A DNA stretch of 64,000 bases from Nageia nagi (GCA_050084985.1 JBITNC010000001.1:45074001-45138000), one strand, 5' to 3'. Numbered from the stretch's first letter, positions 11,371 through 23,389 are shown. The notes: a model not told the origin generated them from the sequence alone. Made by a program: numbers and translations.

Positions 11371-12897
11371 AAAATTGGGTTTTAAGGTTGAGTTTTTATA
11401 ATGGTTTTAAACCAACATAATATATAAAAAGATGATAATTTTTATGAGTGATTTAAAAGCACCCTTGCATATTATGATCGATGGAAGTTTTAAAAAATGA
11501 CTCTGAACCTCCCTAATAGATAAAAATATAATGGTCTAAAATTAAATTAAATTTTAAACTTTAAAATAAATAAAAAAGGTTCTTGCAACATGTGTTACCA
11601 AGCAAATAAGCATGTGTCAAGAATTTAGGTTTTTATTACCCAAATTGGTAGCAAAATCCAACAAAATACCATATTAAAAAATGAGGGGTGAAGGAAAGAG
11701 AACATGCAATTTAGAAGGAAAATAACTCCATCCCCATTACCTAAAAATTAGTCAAGGTACTAAGAAAATAACTTCATACTATAACAATCAAATTTTATTG
11801 GTATTCTATTAATAAACTCTTCTACTTCATCTAGATATCCATCATGGAGAAGAAGGTCAATTATACATGTATTGTGTAATTTCATTCATTATGGATAGAA
11901 TAATCATTCATGAACTAGTAGTAAACCAACAAAACATGATTAAAAGAGTAGAAGGTGAGATACTAGGTGAGTTAAGGATTTATCATACATAAGGTGAATG
12001 ATTCCATCATCATTTCCTACAAAATAGTTGAGGTACTAAGTAAACAACTCTACACTATAGCAATTAGGTTTTATTAGAATGAAAATTTATAAATCCTTTT
12101 ACTTTATATATATGCCTAGGATGGCTAAGAAGGTCAACCAAATATGTATTTTATAATTCAATTCATTATGGGTATAATAATCATTCATGAATTGATATAA
12201 AATGGAGTAACTATAAGAAAACAAATAGAGAAAGGTAAGAGACCATGAAAGTTAAAGTTATATCACATAGGAGATGAATAACTCCATCACCATTACTTAC
12301 AAATTGATTAATATACAAAGTAAATTGTAGATGATAAAATTGAAGAGTTTCAATATGTAACCAAACCTTAATTGTACTTAAAACTCCCATTTATATTCTT
12401 ACTATGTTAACTTTCATGTAAAGACTATGAGCTAGTATCTTGTAGACTAATTATGTAATTGACTAATTGGTTAAACCATCAAAACTAGCCTACCAATTAG
12501 TTAACCAACCTACCAGCTAGTATTATGTAGTGTATTTTTTAAAAATTTTATTTTATCTTCATTTTAGCCTTTTTTTGGCTATGTAAATGAATATGAAAAG
12601 AATAGCCAAGGTTATCCACTGCATGTGAATTATATTTATTCTTTATTCTAAGTTATAATGATTATTGGAGTGTGTTCTCAAGTTCTAATACATGTTCATT
12701 AGTGTTGTATTCAATTTTGAGTTATTTTGTATCCATTGATGAATTCATTCTTACACATTTGAATTGCAAAATTATTTTTACCATCTACTTGCTTGAGTAA
12801 TTCAATTATTTATTTATTCTAATTAACTTAATTTAGTATAATAGATTCATTAGATCATATTGGGTTCATGAATTTATCTAGGAAGAGAAGAGAAGAT
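11371..12897. repeat. AT-rich stretch with tandem units of 276-280 bp
   Basis: A unit containing AACTCCATC, CATTACCTA and GTACTAAG starts near 11721, recurs near 11997 and again, partially, near 12277. Each full unit also holds TTCATTATGG followed by ATAATCATTCATGAA. The array ends about 570 bp upstream of the copia gag start. The remaining sequence to 12897 may be copia LTR or leader, but I could not place a PBS or LTR ends. Confidence 0.7.
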
Positions 12898-13830
12898 ATG
12901 GCAAGCAATTCAAATGTAATTCCTATTCTAGAATTTTATGGGAGTGACTATAAGTACTAGAGTATCCAAATGAAGACTCTCCTAAAGGGAAGAGGCTAAT
13001 GGGATATTATAGAGGTTTTCTATAATGATGTTGTTGATTAGAATGCCTTGAGTGCAAATGCAAAGAAGGATGTAAAGGAGAAAGAGAAGTAGAACTCTAT
13101 GACTCTCTCCTTCATCCAAGTAGCTCTAGATAGGAACATCTTTCCCAAAATTGTAGCTTGTGTCTCAACCCAAGAATCATGGGAAATATTAAGAAAAGGC
13201 TACAAAGAAATCTTGAAGATGAAAGAGGTAAAAATCCAAACATTGAGAAGGGAGTTTGAAAATTTAAAGCAAAAATAAGGATATTTTTTGAAGATTACTA
13301 TGTAAGAGTAAAAGCCATTTTCAATACAATGGCCACTCTTGGAGAGAATATAGAGAAAGAGGTTATCATTAAGAATATTTTGAGAATCTTAACTAAGAAT
13401 TATGAAACTATTACACTCATTATTGAAGAAACAAATGACCTTTCAACCATGGATATTGACCATTTAATTGGATCTCTTACATCTCACAAAGAGATTTTTT
13501 TAAGAGATCAAATATAGTAGTAAGCAACATTGATGAGAAAGCATTCTCTATCAAAGAGAATGAAGGAAAATGAAGAGGACAAGGTAGAGGCTCAAGAGGA
13601 AGAGGCATATCCAGAAGAGGAGGAATACGAGGCTCTTTTGGAAGAGAAAGATGAAAATAATATAGTACAAAAAATGAACCAACGTATGCATTAAGAGGGA
13701 GACACTCCAAAAGAGGAGGAAGAGGTAAAGATAAGAGAAATTTTTAATATTTTTATTGCAATAAAGTTTTCCATTTTGAGCATGAGTATAGATTGAAGGA
13801 AGCTAGTGAAGGTAAATTAGCCACTAGTGA
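12898..13830 (+). pseudogene. copia gag, decayed
   Basis: ATG at 12898 opens MASNSNVIPILEFYGSDYKY, the usual start of copia gag, followed by SIQMKTLLKG and SFIQVALDRNIFPKIVA of the UBN2-type gag core. In-frame stops include a Trp-to-stop change right after YKY. The frame at 13329-13517 carries the C-terminal gag part (MATLGENIEKEVIIKNILR). An Arg/Gly-rich stretch and a damaged zinc knuckle (YCNKVFHFEHEYR) lie near 13570-13800. Particle-forming protein of the copia element; clearly inactive. Confidence 0.88.
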
Positions 13831-13889
13831 GAAGAACAACATGGATATGGTGAAGAATAGTTGTTCCTTTCAATTGCAACCCAAAAAAA

Positions 13890-14140
13890 GCTTGAAGATG
13901 ATACTTGGCTCTTGGATAGTGGCTGCAAAATCCAAATTATCAATGAACAATCCCCAGTCTCTTAAATTGATTACTCTTATAGTACAAGTGTGAAGTTGGG
14001 AGATGAGAAGAGCTTGGAGATTTTTTGCAAAGGAGAGATGCAAGTGCAAACCAAGAAGGTAACTATGAAGGTAAAATACATTTATTATGCTCCTTATTTG
14101 AAACAAATTCTATTGATCATTATCCAAATGCTAGAAAATA
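13890..14140 (+). pseudogene. copia aspartic protease remnant
   Basis: After the zinc knuckle the plus strand reads TWLLDSGCKIQIINEQ, retaining the D-S-G active-site triad, and then VKVKYIYYAPYLKQILL, the usual C-terminal protease landmark. Frameshifts separate it from gag. It would cleave the gag-pol polyprotein. Confidence 0.8.
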
Positions 14141-14289
14141 ACTAAAACTTGGTGTTTTAGGACAAAATGTATAAAATTTATGATAAAAACTATAATGGGA
14201 GTCTTTTTACTTCTATTTACATGACTACAAATAAACTCTTTTTGGTAAAGTTTCTTGAGAAGGATGGAGGCTTTGTAGTTATAGGAATT

Positions 14290-15130
14290 GAAGATAAAAA
14301 TTCAATTTAGCATATAAGGCTTGGGTACTTAAATTTTCAGAGTCTGAAAACTCTTCCATCAATGGTGAGAGGGCTACCACAAGTAGAAGATTGTAAAGAT
14401 GTGTGTGAGGGATGTGCACTTGTAAAGAAATAAAAAAGCAAGTTTATAAAGGAATAAGCATGGAGATCAAAACACCCTCTCCAATTGATCCATAATGTGT
14501 TGGATCAATTAATGATTTTAGTATAATGTGTTGGGATTACTTCATTAAGAGAAAGGATGAAGCATTTGACTATTTTAAGGAGTTTAAAATTTTTATTGAG
14601 AAGCAAAGTGGGTATAATGTGAATTATTTAAGAAGTGATAGAGGATTAAAATACTATAGCAATGAAGTTTTTTAGTATTGCAAAGAGAATGGAATTAGCA
14701 GACACTTCACCTCTCCCTACATACCAGAACAAAATGGTGTAGCAAAAAGAAAAAATAGAACATTAGTTAAGATGGCTAGAAGCATGATGCAAAGCAAGCA
14801 ATTGTCCAATATTTATTTAGTTTAAGTAGTAAGAATAGTTTTGTACATTTTGAATATGTCTTCTATAAGAAGTTTGGATAAAATTACCTTTTATGTAGCT
14901 TGGTTTGAAAGAAAACCAAATTTGCAACACTTGAGAGTGTTTGGTTGTCCTTCATATGTGCATGTAAATGATGAAAAGAGGAGAAATTTGGATGCCAAAT
15001 ATGAATTTTATGTGTTTATAAGATATTATGAGCATTAAAAATATTATAAATTCTATAATCTCAAGACTCACAAGATAATTATTTCTAGAGATGCTATTTT
15101 TGATGAATAGGGAGTAAAGTAATCAAAAAT
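14290..15130 (+). pseudogene. copia integrase, decayed
   Basis: The zinc-binding region is visible as RLGYLNFQSLKTLPSMVRGL and CEGCALVKK (HHCC type, first His altered). The catalytic core shows SDRG and then FTSPYIPEQNGVAKRKN with the distal Glu position read as Ala. This is followed by NLQHLRVFGCPSYVHV in the frame at 14841-15038, the copia-specific post-core signature. Multiple stops make it inactive. It would insert cDNA into the genome. Confidence 0.87.
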
Positions 15131-15591
15131 TGTAACAAAAATTATTTGTAGATGAGAGTTTGGAGGAGAGAATACCATCAAAAGTGTATCCCATACATGT
15201 TGTGACTCATAAAAATAAAGGATAACTATTAAGTTTGAGTGTTCCAATCTTACCAAAAACCTCTAGCTCCACCACAACACCAACATGTGTGAGTGCACCA
15301 AACTTACCCAATACAAGGATGATGAATCAAGGAAACAAAGGCAAGATATGGTTAAAGGATCACCAACCAAGTAAAATCATATATGGTAATACCATCAAGA
15401 TAATTACAAGGAGATAAACCTAAGAGATGTAAAATCTAGTCACAAGGTTAGAAAACATTTAGTTCTATGGAGGTGAATATAGTTGAGATCCCAAGGGATA
15501 AATGGTAAACTATGCACTTTACTCCTCTATTTCAAATGAAACTATTATTGAACCATATTATTATGAATAAGCTTGTTCTAATGTTATTTAT

Positions 15592-16232
15592 ATGCAAGCT
15601 ATGAAAGAGGATATTGATGTTATTGAAAGTAATGATACTTGGAAACTTTGTGATTTTCCAAAGGTAAAAAGGTTGTTCATTACAAGTGGGTGTATAAAAC
15701 AAAATATAAGAGTGATGGGAGCATTGAAATGTATAAATCAAGGCTATTGGAATTCATACAATATTATGGTATGGATTTTGACAAGATATCTGCACTTATT
15801 GCAAGATAATAAAAAATAAGATTAATGCTCTCTTTGGCTATAAGCAAAAAATGGATAGTCCACCACATGGATGTAAAGAGTTTCTTTCTCACTAGGTATA
15901 TTTATTAAGAGGTGTATGTAGTAAAACCTCAAGTATTTAAAATTCAAGGAAGAGAATACCAAATGAAAAAACTCAAGAAGGTATTGTATAGGCTAAAGAA
16001 AGCTCCAAGGGCTTCGTACACTCGAATTGATGGATACTTAAAAAGTGTAGGATTTCAAAGAAGTGTAAGTGAGCCTACTTTTTATTTTAAGAAAGATGGA
16101 TCTGATATTTTGATTATTTATTTGTATGTAGATTATTTGATCTTCATGGGTAGAAATAGCAAGATGAATGAAGATTTAAAAACTCAAATGATCACTATGT
16201 TTGAAATGAAAGATCTTGGTTTAATGAGCTAA
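15592..16232 (+). pseudogene. copia reverse transcriptase, YVDD changed to YVDY
   Basis: It begins MQAMKEDIDVIESNDTWKL, the copia RT opening, and continues in other frames through the WIVHHMDVKSAF-like region. The frame at 15912-16232 reads LKKVLYRLKKAPRASYTRID and then IIYLYVDYLIFMG. The catalytic box at 16125-16136 is YVDY instead of YVDD, so a catalytic Asp is lost. Confidence 0.9.
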
Positions 16233-16235
16233 CTT

Positions 16236-16893
16236 CTTGGCTTGGATGTGCATAAAAAAAAAAGAAGATATCTTTGTATCCCAATCCAAATATGCACATG
16301 ATATGTTGAAGAATTTCAAAATGGATAATTGTACACCTATTGCAACACCTATATCCCATAAAGAAAATATTTACAAATAATATGAAGCACCAAAAGTGAA
16401 CAAGAAAGAGTGTAGGAGTATTGTTATAAGCCTCATATTTATAAAAAATACAAGGCTAGATTTGCAATTTAGTGTTTCATTAGTTATAAGATATATGAGT
16501 GATCCATCTATTATCCATCTCAAAGAATTGAAGAGAATCCTCAAATAATTGAATGGGATAGTAAATTTTAGAATACATTATACATGTAGTTCCAAGTCCA
16601 AACTCACAATTTTTAGTGATAATAATTAGGGCAATGATTTGGATGATAGAAAGAGAACATGTCAGAATTTCTTCTCTCTTAGATTAGGTTTGATATCATG
16701 GAGATCAAGAAAACAATCCATTGTAGCTCTTTCAAGTACTGAGGCTAAGTATGTAGCTATGAAAAGTGCTTCAACATACATTTTGTGGTTGAGAAAGGTG
16801 TTGAAGGATATTGGATAGGAGAAAAAAATTGTAACTACCATTTTTTGTGACAACCAAGGTGCCATTAAGTTTGCACAAAACCCTATCTATCAT
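16236..16893 (+). pseudogene. copia RNase H, cut by insertion
   Basis: Recognisable pieces are LLGLDVHKKK, then EAKYVAMKSASTYILWLRKV, then FCDNQGAIKFAQNPIYH. The normal continuation after the last motif (RTKHIDI and onward) is replaced at 16894 by an LTR start. Stops are spread through the upstream part. Confidence 0.88.
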
Positions 16894-17570
16894 TGTATAT
16901 CAATACATAATCATTACTCCAAGGTTCTTCTGAAAGTGATGTGGTGTTCATTTTTAGGAAGTGTTGTTTATTTAAATTTCCTTCATCGATTTTGTTAATT
17001 CCAAGAGGTTTTGTGAAAAATACTATTAAGTATGATCACTTCTAGAGGTGATGTAGGCTAACCATAATCATAATGGGTTTTAAGAACCGGTTTCCGAAAG
17101 TAATTACATTATTAAGAAAGAAGAAAATCCCTATGAAGTTAATGTTGAGTAACTCAGATATAAAAGAGATGGCATCAGTGATTTCAAACCTTAACCCAAA
17201 ATCGGATCCCAAAGGAAATGAGGTCAGCAAAAGGGTTATCGAAAATCCATAATCAGTAAAGTGAAGCATTCCGAAAGTATGAAGGTGACATCATGGGGAA
17301 AATAATATTCACATTTTTTAGCAAAAACTGGATCCCAGAAGCGATGAGGTCAACAAAAGGTTTATCAAAAATCCATAATTAGTAAAGTGAAGCATTCTGG
17401 AAGTATGAAGATGATGTCATGGGGAAAAAAATGTTCATATTTTTGAATGAAATAGGATCCCAGAAGAGATGAGGTCAGCAAGGAGTGATTGAATAGCTAG
17501 AGCTAGTAAGTAGAATATTCCAAAATGTAGAGATGAGGTTAGCAAGAGGTGAGATCATAGTTATCAAGAA
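16894..17570 (+). repeat. 5' LTR (truncated) of the large gypsy element
   Basis: Matches 44959-45600 with indels. It has a roughly 95-bp extra segment (about 16939-17033) absent from the 3' LTR. It contains three sub-repeats of about 125 bp starting GGATCC at 17204, 17330 and 17455. Similarity to the 3' LTR stops at ATCAAGAAG (about 17570), so U5 and the PBS are missing. Confidence 0.88.
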
Positions 17571-17691
17571 GCCTGATGCTCCTAAGAGAAAGACCCTAAT
17601 CAAGTCCAAGTCTCTGAATAGTATTAGCACCCTAAAATCCTTTACCAAGCTAGAACCATCCGATCTTCACACTAGAAATACCTCTTCTAAA

Positions 17692-18720
17692 ATGGCTAAT
17701 CCAGCTCAAAATATTTATCTAGAATGGGATAATGGGGTACCAATAACCCTGGCTATGTTGCATGACATCCCAACAAATGTTTTCAAAACCCTTCTAGAGT
17801 TTGATGCAACTTCAGAGAAAATAGCTTATGAGCATTATGTTGATGTAGCTGGCCTAGCTAAGATTCATAATATTCAACATGAAGATGTCATGTGAGATTA
17901 CTGGCTCATTCTTTCAAAGGAAAGGTCCTGGATTGGTACAGGGGCCTTCCTAATGGATCTATAACCACTTGGGTTCAACTAGCAGAGCCCTTCATCTTGG
18001 AATTTAATGAATTAGGAGATCCTTTTTCTCTATTAACACAGTTCACTTCAATCAAAAGATATGAGCAAGAAAATATCCCTGATTTCAACATTAGATTCCA
18101 AAAAACTTGGATGAGAGTCCCAATGCTAGTCAAGCCTTAGTAATTTCAAGCCTTAATGTATTACCTGAGAGCCTTTCCTCTAGATCTCTCTCTACAAATC
18201 CAAAATTCTAAAGTAAATACTTTCCTAGAGGTCTATAGATAAGCAGTATATGTTGAATCCTATCTTATTATAGTTGGAAAATTACCAAGTCACATGCCAA
18301 TGCCTTATTTTCTAGTAATTGCCCAACAACAAATTTTGAGACCTCAAGTAATTAGTTTGGCTCCACCTCTAGCCAGTATTCCCACCCCTGTTCAATAGTG
18401 GCCATCAACCCTACCAATCCCTAGAGCTCCCTTGGCCTTACCGGCCCCTCATTAGCCTAATATGAACCAAGGGGTAGCTTCATCGATAGAGATTTAGGAA
18501 CTCCAAAATTTGTGTAGAAATATGGCAAATCAGATTACCATTCTAAGCAGGTAAAGCAATGCAAGAAGATATCCTTATCCTGCTATAGAAAAGGCTCAAC
18601 ATGTGTTGAATGAGAATGTAAGCCAAGCTTCCTCTTCCAGGTCAGCCACTGGTTTGTGTTTGGCCTGCAATGATGCTCATGAGAAAAAAACATGTCCTAT
18701 TTATCAATACTAAGAATATT
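17692..18720 (+). pseudogene. gypsy gag of the large element
   Basis: ATG at 17692 gives MANPAQNIYLEWDNGVPITL. A frameshift near 17890 leads into LLAHSFKGKVLDWYRGLPNG and TTWVQLAEPFILEFNELG, the retrotransposon gag core, then FTSIKRYEQENIPDFNIRFQ. A zinc knuckle CLACNDAHEKKTC (CX2CX3HX4C) sits near 18658-18696. The middle part (18140-18600) is Pro-rich and carries stops. The upstream Lys-rich open segment 17533-17691 may be leader. Confidence 0.88.
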
Positions 18721-18739
18721 TATCAAGAAGTGGGGGTAT

Positions 18740-19916
18740 TCCTCTGCTTGGTGTAGCTGATGACATAAGCCAAGATGTGAACTTGATGAATTTTGCACCA
18801 ATAGATATAGGATTTTTTGCTATGGAAACAAGATTAGGGAAAAAACCCCTAGTCTCTGATATTCTGGAAAGAAAAGTTGAATCCCAAAAGAGTTTCGATT
18901 CAGTGTTTCCTAAAAAGTAAGATGCAATTCCCATTTCTAAAGAAAAGACCCTAGAAAAGGAAATGGTTTCCCAAAAATTCCCATTTCCAAAAACCAAACC
19001 GACACCTAAAGATAGTGATCAAAATCTTCAGAAGTTAAGGTTCCCTTCACTCACCAAGCATCAAAGAAAAGATGATACTCTATAGCTTTAGGAAAGATTT
19101 ACTGATAGATTTAGAAATAAAATTAGTGAACCTCTGGCTATCCTAGAGTTAAACATTATGGTGGAGCTAAAGAGAAATCCCACAAGAGTGTCCTTGTTTG
19201 AAGCTCTAAAAATTCCTGGGCAAATTGATTTACTGAAAACATCTCTTATAGCATTGAATGAAGGAATGGAAAGAGTGCTTAAGCTTTTTGAGACATCAAA
19301 ATATCTAGGGATGGGAAAGAACAAACCTCTAGCTTTTTATATGACTCTAGAAATTGAGGGATATGTACTTCATTATTGTTTGGTTGATTCTAGGGTAGCT
19401 ACTACTGTGATGCCTAAAGTAGTGTGCGATGTGATGGGGTTGCCTATGACAAGAACATCCACCGGAGTACTACAACTAGATTCCACACCTATCAAAATAG
19501 TAGGAGTGATCAAAGATGTAGTCTTGAAAATACATAAGTGTCCCTCTATGATTATTATTCAGGAAGTTGTAGTTGTTGAGCTGCCCCCTTTGTTCGGGCT
19601 ATGTCTGTCTAGAGAATTTACAGATAAAATAGGGGGTTATCTAGCAATGGACTACACCCATTATTTAATCCCTTATGGAAATAAGAGGGTAAGACTAAAT
19701 AATGAGGAAATTTTTGAGTTTTACATGGAGAAAAAGGAGGAGGTTTGTGTAATCTTTGGTGAATTGGAAGAATCATATGAATTGCTGGAAGAACTGCAAA
19801 CCAAAGACCCTTGTAGTATGAGTATGCTCAACACTATCTATGACCTGGAGTTTGGAAATTATTATTTAATAGAATCAGAATCTTTCATCCAAAAACTCAC
19901 AAGGGAGGATTTCTAG
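18740..19916 (+). pseudogene. gypsy protease region of the large element
   Basis: The frame 19158-19916 is open for 252 codons. LAFYMTLEIEGYVLHYCLVD leads into the active site at about 19386, read DSRV where DSG is expected (Gly to Arg). It is followed by VVCDVMGLPMTRTSTGVLQL and LPPLFGLCLSREFTDKIGGY, a late protease landmark. The upstream part (18740-19157) is a Lys/Ser-rich linker with stops. The loss of the triad glycine should abolish activity. Confidence 0.85.
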
Positions 19917-19919
19917 AGA

Positions 19920-20345
19920 AATGAAATGTGGGAGATGTCTTTTGATGGGTAAGATCCAAAAATGGATCTAGAGCCGGGATTATCCTGACCAATCCGACTG
20001 GTAAGATACATAGATTTTCTTTCAGACTCACCTGGTTATGTTCCAATAATGTAGCAAAATATGAAGCTATTTGTCTTAGACTAGAATAAGCCATCAAAAT
20101 GAAAATTCAATGTTTAAGGATCACAGGGGATTCAGAGTTGGTCATAAAATAGGTGACAGGTAAATGTTCAATCAAGCATCATTATTTGAAATCTTATAGG
20201 AATTGAGTGTGGGATTTGTTTGAGCATTTCAAAGCATTACATATTCAGTCTGTCCCAAGGAAATTCAACCAAGAAGCTGACACCTTAGCACAAATTGGAG
20301 CCAATTTTGATCCTACCAATGACTGGTTCCAGAGAAAGGGTGTTT
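19920..20345 (+). pseudogene. Archaeal-type RNase H between protease and RT
   Basis: After the protease, and upstream of RT, the plus strand reads an RNase H fold: MSFDG at about 19930, AGIILTNPTGKIHRFSFRL, NNVAKYEAICLRLE, RITGDSELVIK, and QEADTLAQIGANFDP at the end. The four acidic catalytic positions (D in FDG, E in YEA, D in GDSEL, D in EADTL) are all present, though in-frame stops and a frameshift interrupt the chain. In Tat/Ogre elements the equivalent aRH lies after the ordinary RNase H; here it precedes RT. The ordinary RNase H is also present at 21600-21900, so this is an additional copy, not a moved one. Confidence 0.82.
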
Positions 20346-20459
20346 AGCTCATTTTCAGGCCATCAATTTCGGATAATGATTCCTTTTGGTAGGTTTTTCG
20401 GGATGAGGATCAAATTAACCAGTTTTTATTACAACAAGCTATATGTCATGTAGTAGAGA

Positions 20460-21595
20460 AAGAGGACTCCGAAGTTTTTTGGGAGCAAGACATAATTCAG
20501 CTAAACAATAATAAAATCCCTAAGGATTTGGTTCCATTCGAAGGACTATTTGATAGGAGCGACCAAGTAAAGAGAAGAGGTCTGCATATAAACCCAGATA
20601 ACTATAAAGAACATGAAGTCTTTCTGGGTAAGTCATTAAAAATTGGTATATCTAATACTTTGGAATAGATTCAGAAAATTGTACAATTATGCAAAACATA
20701 TGTTAATGTCATTGCTTGGTCTTATGATGATTTAAAGGTTTTTGATAAATCAGTGATACAGCATACAATCGAGTTGATAGATGATGCTAAACCGGTCAGA
20801 CAAAAATAAAGACCAGTAAACCCTAAGATTAAAGTTGCCATGAAGTAGGAGGTTCTGAAATTATACAAGGCTGGGATAATTTATCCCATCAAGCATTCCA
20901 CTTGGGTAGCTAATCTTGTGCTTATCTGAAAGAAAAATGGCAAGATAAGGTTGTGTGTGGATTTCCAGGGCTTAAACAAAGTATCTTTGAAAGATCACTA
21001 TCCCTTACCGCTAATGGAGCAGATACTAAACATTGTAGCTGATGATAAAAAGTTCTCTTTGATAGATGGTTTCTCCAGGTACAATCAGATTTAGGTCCAG
21101 AATGAAGATCAATTTAAAATAGCTTTTACAACTAAATGGGGCACATTTTCTTTTCAGAGAATGCCTTTTAGACTATCCAATGCAGGGGCTACTTTTCAGA
21201 GAGCTATGGATTATGCATTTGGAGAACTGGTAAATAAGAGTCTATTGGTATACCTTTATGATATTACTATTTTCTTGCATGACAGAAACATGCATGTTCA
21301 ACATCTAGAGCAAGCCTTCATCAAATGCAAGAGGTATGGTATATCCCTAAATCCTAAGAAGTCTATCTTTGTAGTAGATGAGGGTAAATTATTGGGCCAT
21401 GTCATTTCAAAAGAGGGGTGGGCTATTGATCCAGATAGAGTTAAAGCTATAAATGACTTGTCTCTCCCATCTAATAAGAAGTCTCTGCAGTCTTTTTTGG
21501 GTCAAATTAACTTTGTCAGAAGATTTATTCAGGATTTCTCAAACATTATCAAACCCATCACTCGGATGCTAAAAAAAGATACTCCTTTTGTATAG
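20460..21595 (+). pseudogene. gypsy reverse transcriptase of the large element
   Basis: Blocks in order: AGIIYPIKHSTWVANLVLI, GKIRLCVDFQGLNKVSLKD, FSLIDGFSRYNQI, AFTTKWGTFSFQRMPFRLSN, and VYLYDITIFLHDR with the catalytic box at 21251-21262. The box is YLYD where YLDD is expected, so one catalytic Asp became Tyr. LLGHVISKEGWAIDPDRVKA and FLGQINFVRRFIQDFS follow. The DGFSGYNQI-like motif suits the Tat/Athila side of plant gypsy. Several stops are present. Confidence 0.92.
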
Positions 21596-22120
21596 ACTGA
21601 GGAAGGTAAAGAAGCTTTTCAAAAAATCAAGGTAGTGATTACAAAAGCTTTTATACTGAGAAATCCAAATTTTAGCAAAGAATTTATTCTGTATGCATAT
21701 GGTTTAGATACTAGTGTTGCAGCCATTTTAACCTAGAAGTATGAAAGGAATGAAGAATACCCAGTTGCATTTTTTAGCCAGACTATGAATAGTTGTGAGG
21801 AAAAATACACTTTCATTGAAAAATAGGTCTTAGCTATTTTGAAAGCACTCAGTAAGTTAAAACATTACATTGCTCAGAGTAGGATTTTAATTCTAACAAT
21901 ACACCCAGATGTAAGGTCTTATGTTATGCAAGGAGAATTGGGAGAAGGAAAACCCGGGTGGATCTCAAAAATTCTTAAATACGATGTGCAAATTTGGCCC
22001 ACCAAGCTCATAAAAGGAAGAGCACTTTGTGAGCAAATTGCAAAATCGACAATACCAGAAAAAGGGATGGTATGCTTTGTTGAGCAAGAAACCCTATAAT
22101 TCGTATCCAGAGACACAACA
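21596..22120 (+). pseudogene. gypsy RNase H of the large element
   Basis: Reads EGKEAFQKIKVVITKAFILR, YAYGLDTSVAAILT, YPVAFFSQTMNSCEEKYTF and VLAILKALSKLKHYI, the classical gypsy RNase H landmarks. The tail 21839-22099 (GWISKILKYDVQIWPTKLIK, then GRALCEQIAKS) is the connection to integrase. Two Gln-to-stop type changes interrupt it. Confidence 0.88.
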
Positions 22121-22129
22121 AAGGATTAG

Positions 22130-23389
22130 ATGGAGTAGCTAAATGAATATTTTGAGACTGGGAAATTGCTAGGAAACATGAATGCATCCCAAAGAAGGGG
22201 ATTCAAGATACATACCCAAAATTACATGGAGATAGATTAGATACTTTATAGAAGAAATCATGATGGCATTTTGTTAAGATGTGTACCAATGACAAAGTCA
22301 GCTAAGCTCATTAAAGAGTTTCATTCTGGAGGGTCTGGAGGTCATTACTCTAGATACACTACAATGGGCAAGATTATTTAGGCAGGATATTATTGGCCTA
22401 CTATGTTCAAAGATGCTTTTGCAAAGGCACAAAATTGTGAAAAGTGTTAAAGGTATGTAGGAAGAAAGAGAAATGCGGCATTACCATTAGAACCAATCCA
22501 AGTAGAAGAACCCTTCCAATAGTGGGGCTGGATTTTATCGGAGTCATCAATCCAAACTCCTTTTTTGGACATAAATTCATCCTTACTATTATAGACTTTT
22601 TCACCAGGTGGGCGGAAGCAGAGGCTGTAAAAGAGACAAATCAAAAGACTATTCTAAGATTTATAGAAAAGTTAATTACCAGGTATGGTATTCCCCAAAC
22701 AATAATTTTGGATAATGGCTTAATGTTTGTAGGAGCTAAAGTTACTGATTTTGCTATGAGATTAGGTTTCTATTGGAAAACCTCCTCAAACTATTACCCC
22801 AGGGTAATGGTTTGGCTGAGTCTACAAATAAGAATTTGATTTAGATCCTCAAAAGAACAATGGAAGATAACCCCCAGACTTGGCATGAAAAGCTCAATTG
22901 GGCATTGTGGGTAGACATGATCATAGTAAAATCGGCCATTAAAACCAGCCCATATATGTTGGTATACGGTAAAAGGGTGGTATTACCAAGCCATTCTGAG
23001 CTTTCGGTTTTAAAATTTTTGAAGGAATATGGAAAGGATTTTGAATCTCTCAAGGTTCGGATGAATGAACTGTTGCATTTAGAAGAGCTTTGAAATCGAT
23101 CATATCAAGAACTTCAGAGAAGAAATGAAATAGTAAAAAGATGGTTTGACGGTCAAAAATCAACTCCAGATACTTTCAGAGAAGGAGATTTAGTGTTGAA
23201 ATGGGATGAAGATAGAGCTAAACCTAGGAAACACAAAAAATTTGAATCCATGTGGTCCAGACCCTATTTAGTAGCTAAATGCGTTGGGAAAAATGCCTTT
23301 GAGCTAGCAAAATTAAATGGTGCAAACTACCGATTTCAGTTAATGGACAGCACCTGAAGTGATATAAGACCGCAAGCACGGGACAGTGA
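22130..23389 (+). pseudogene. gypsy integrase of the large element
   Basis: Zinc region: FHSGGSGGHYSRYTTMGKII and CEKC (near 22430-22447). Catalytic core: LDFIGVINPNSFFGHKF with the first Asp, ILDNGLMFVGAKVTDF with the second, and GLAEST with the Glu near 22813-22830. A frameshift lies just before the Glu. C-terminal part: WFDGQKSTPDTFREGDLVLK and VNGQHLK, ending with a stop at 23387-23389. All DDE residues are present but the frame is broken three times. Confidence 0.9.

Larger units (their letters stand above)
12898..16893 (+). mobile_element. Decayed Ty1/copia element, truncated in RNase H
   Basis: Domain order gag, protease, integrase, RT, RNase H on the plus strand is the Ty1/copia order, with integrase before RT. 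The coding run stops at 16893 after CDNQGAIKFAQNPIYH, where the next element's LTR begins. The missing end does not resume after that element. Confidence 0.92.

Noticed and set aside
12841-12890. Possible PBS upstream of the copia gag (TTGGGTTCATG)
   Set aside because: It does not match the 3' end of a common primer tRNA and no LTR end or partner LTR could be placed.
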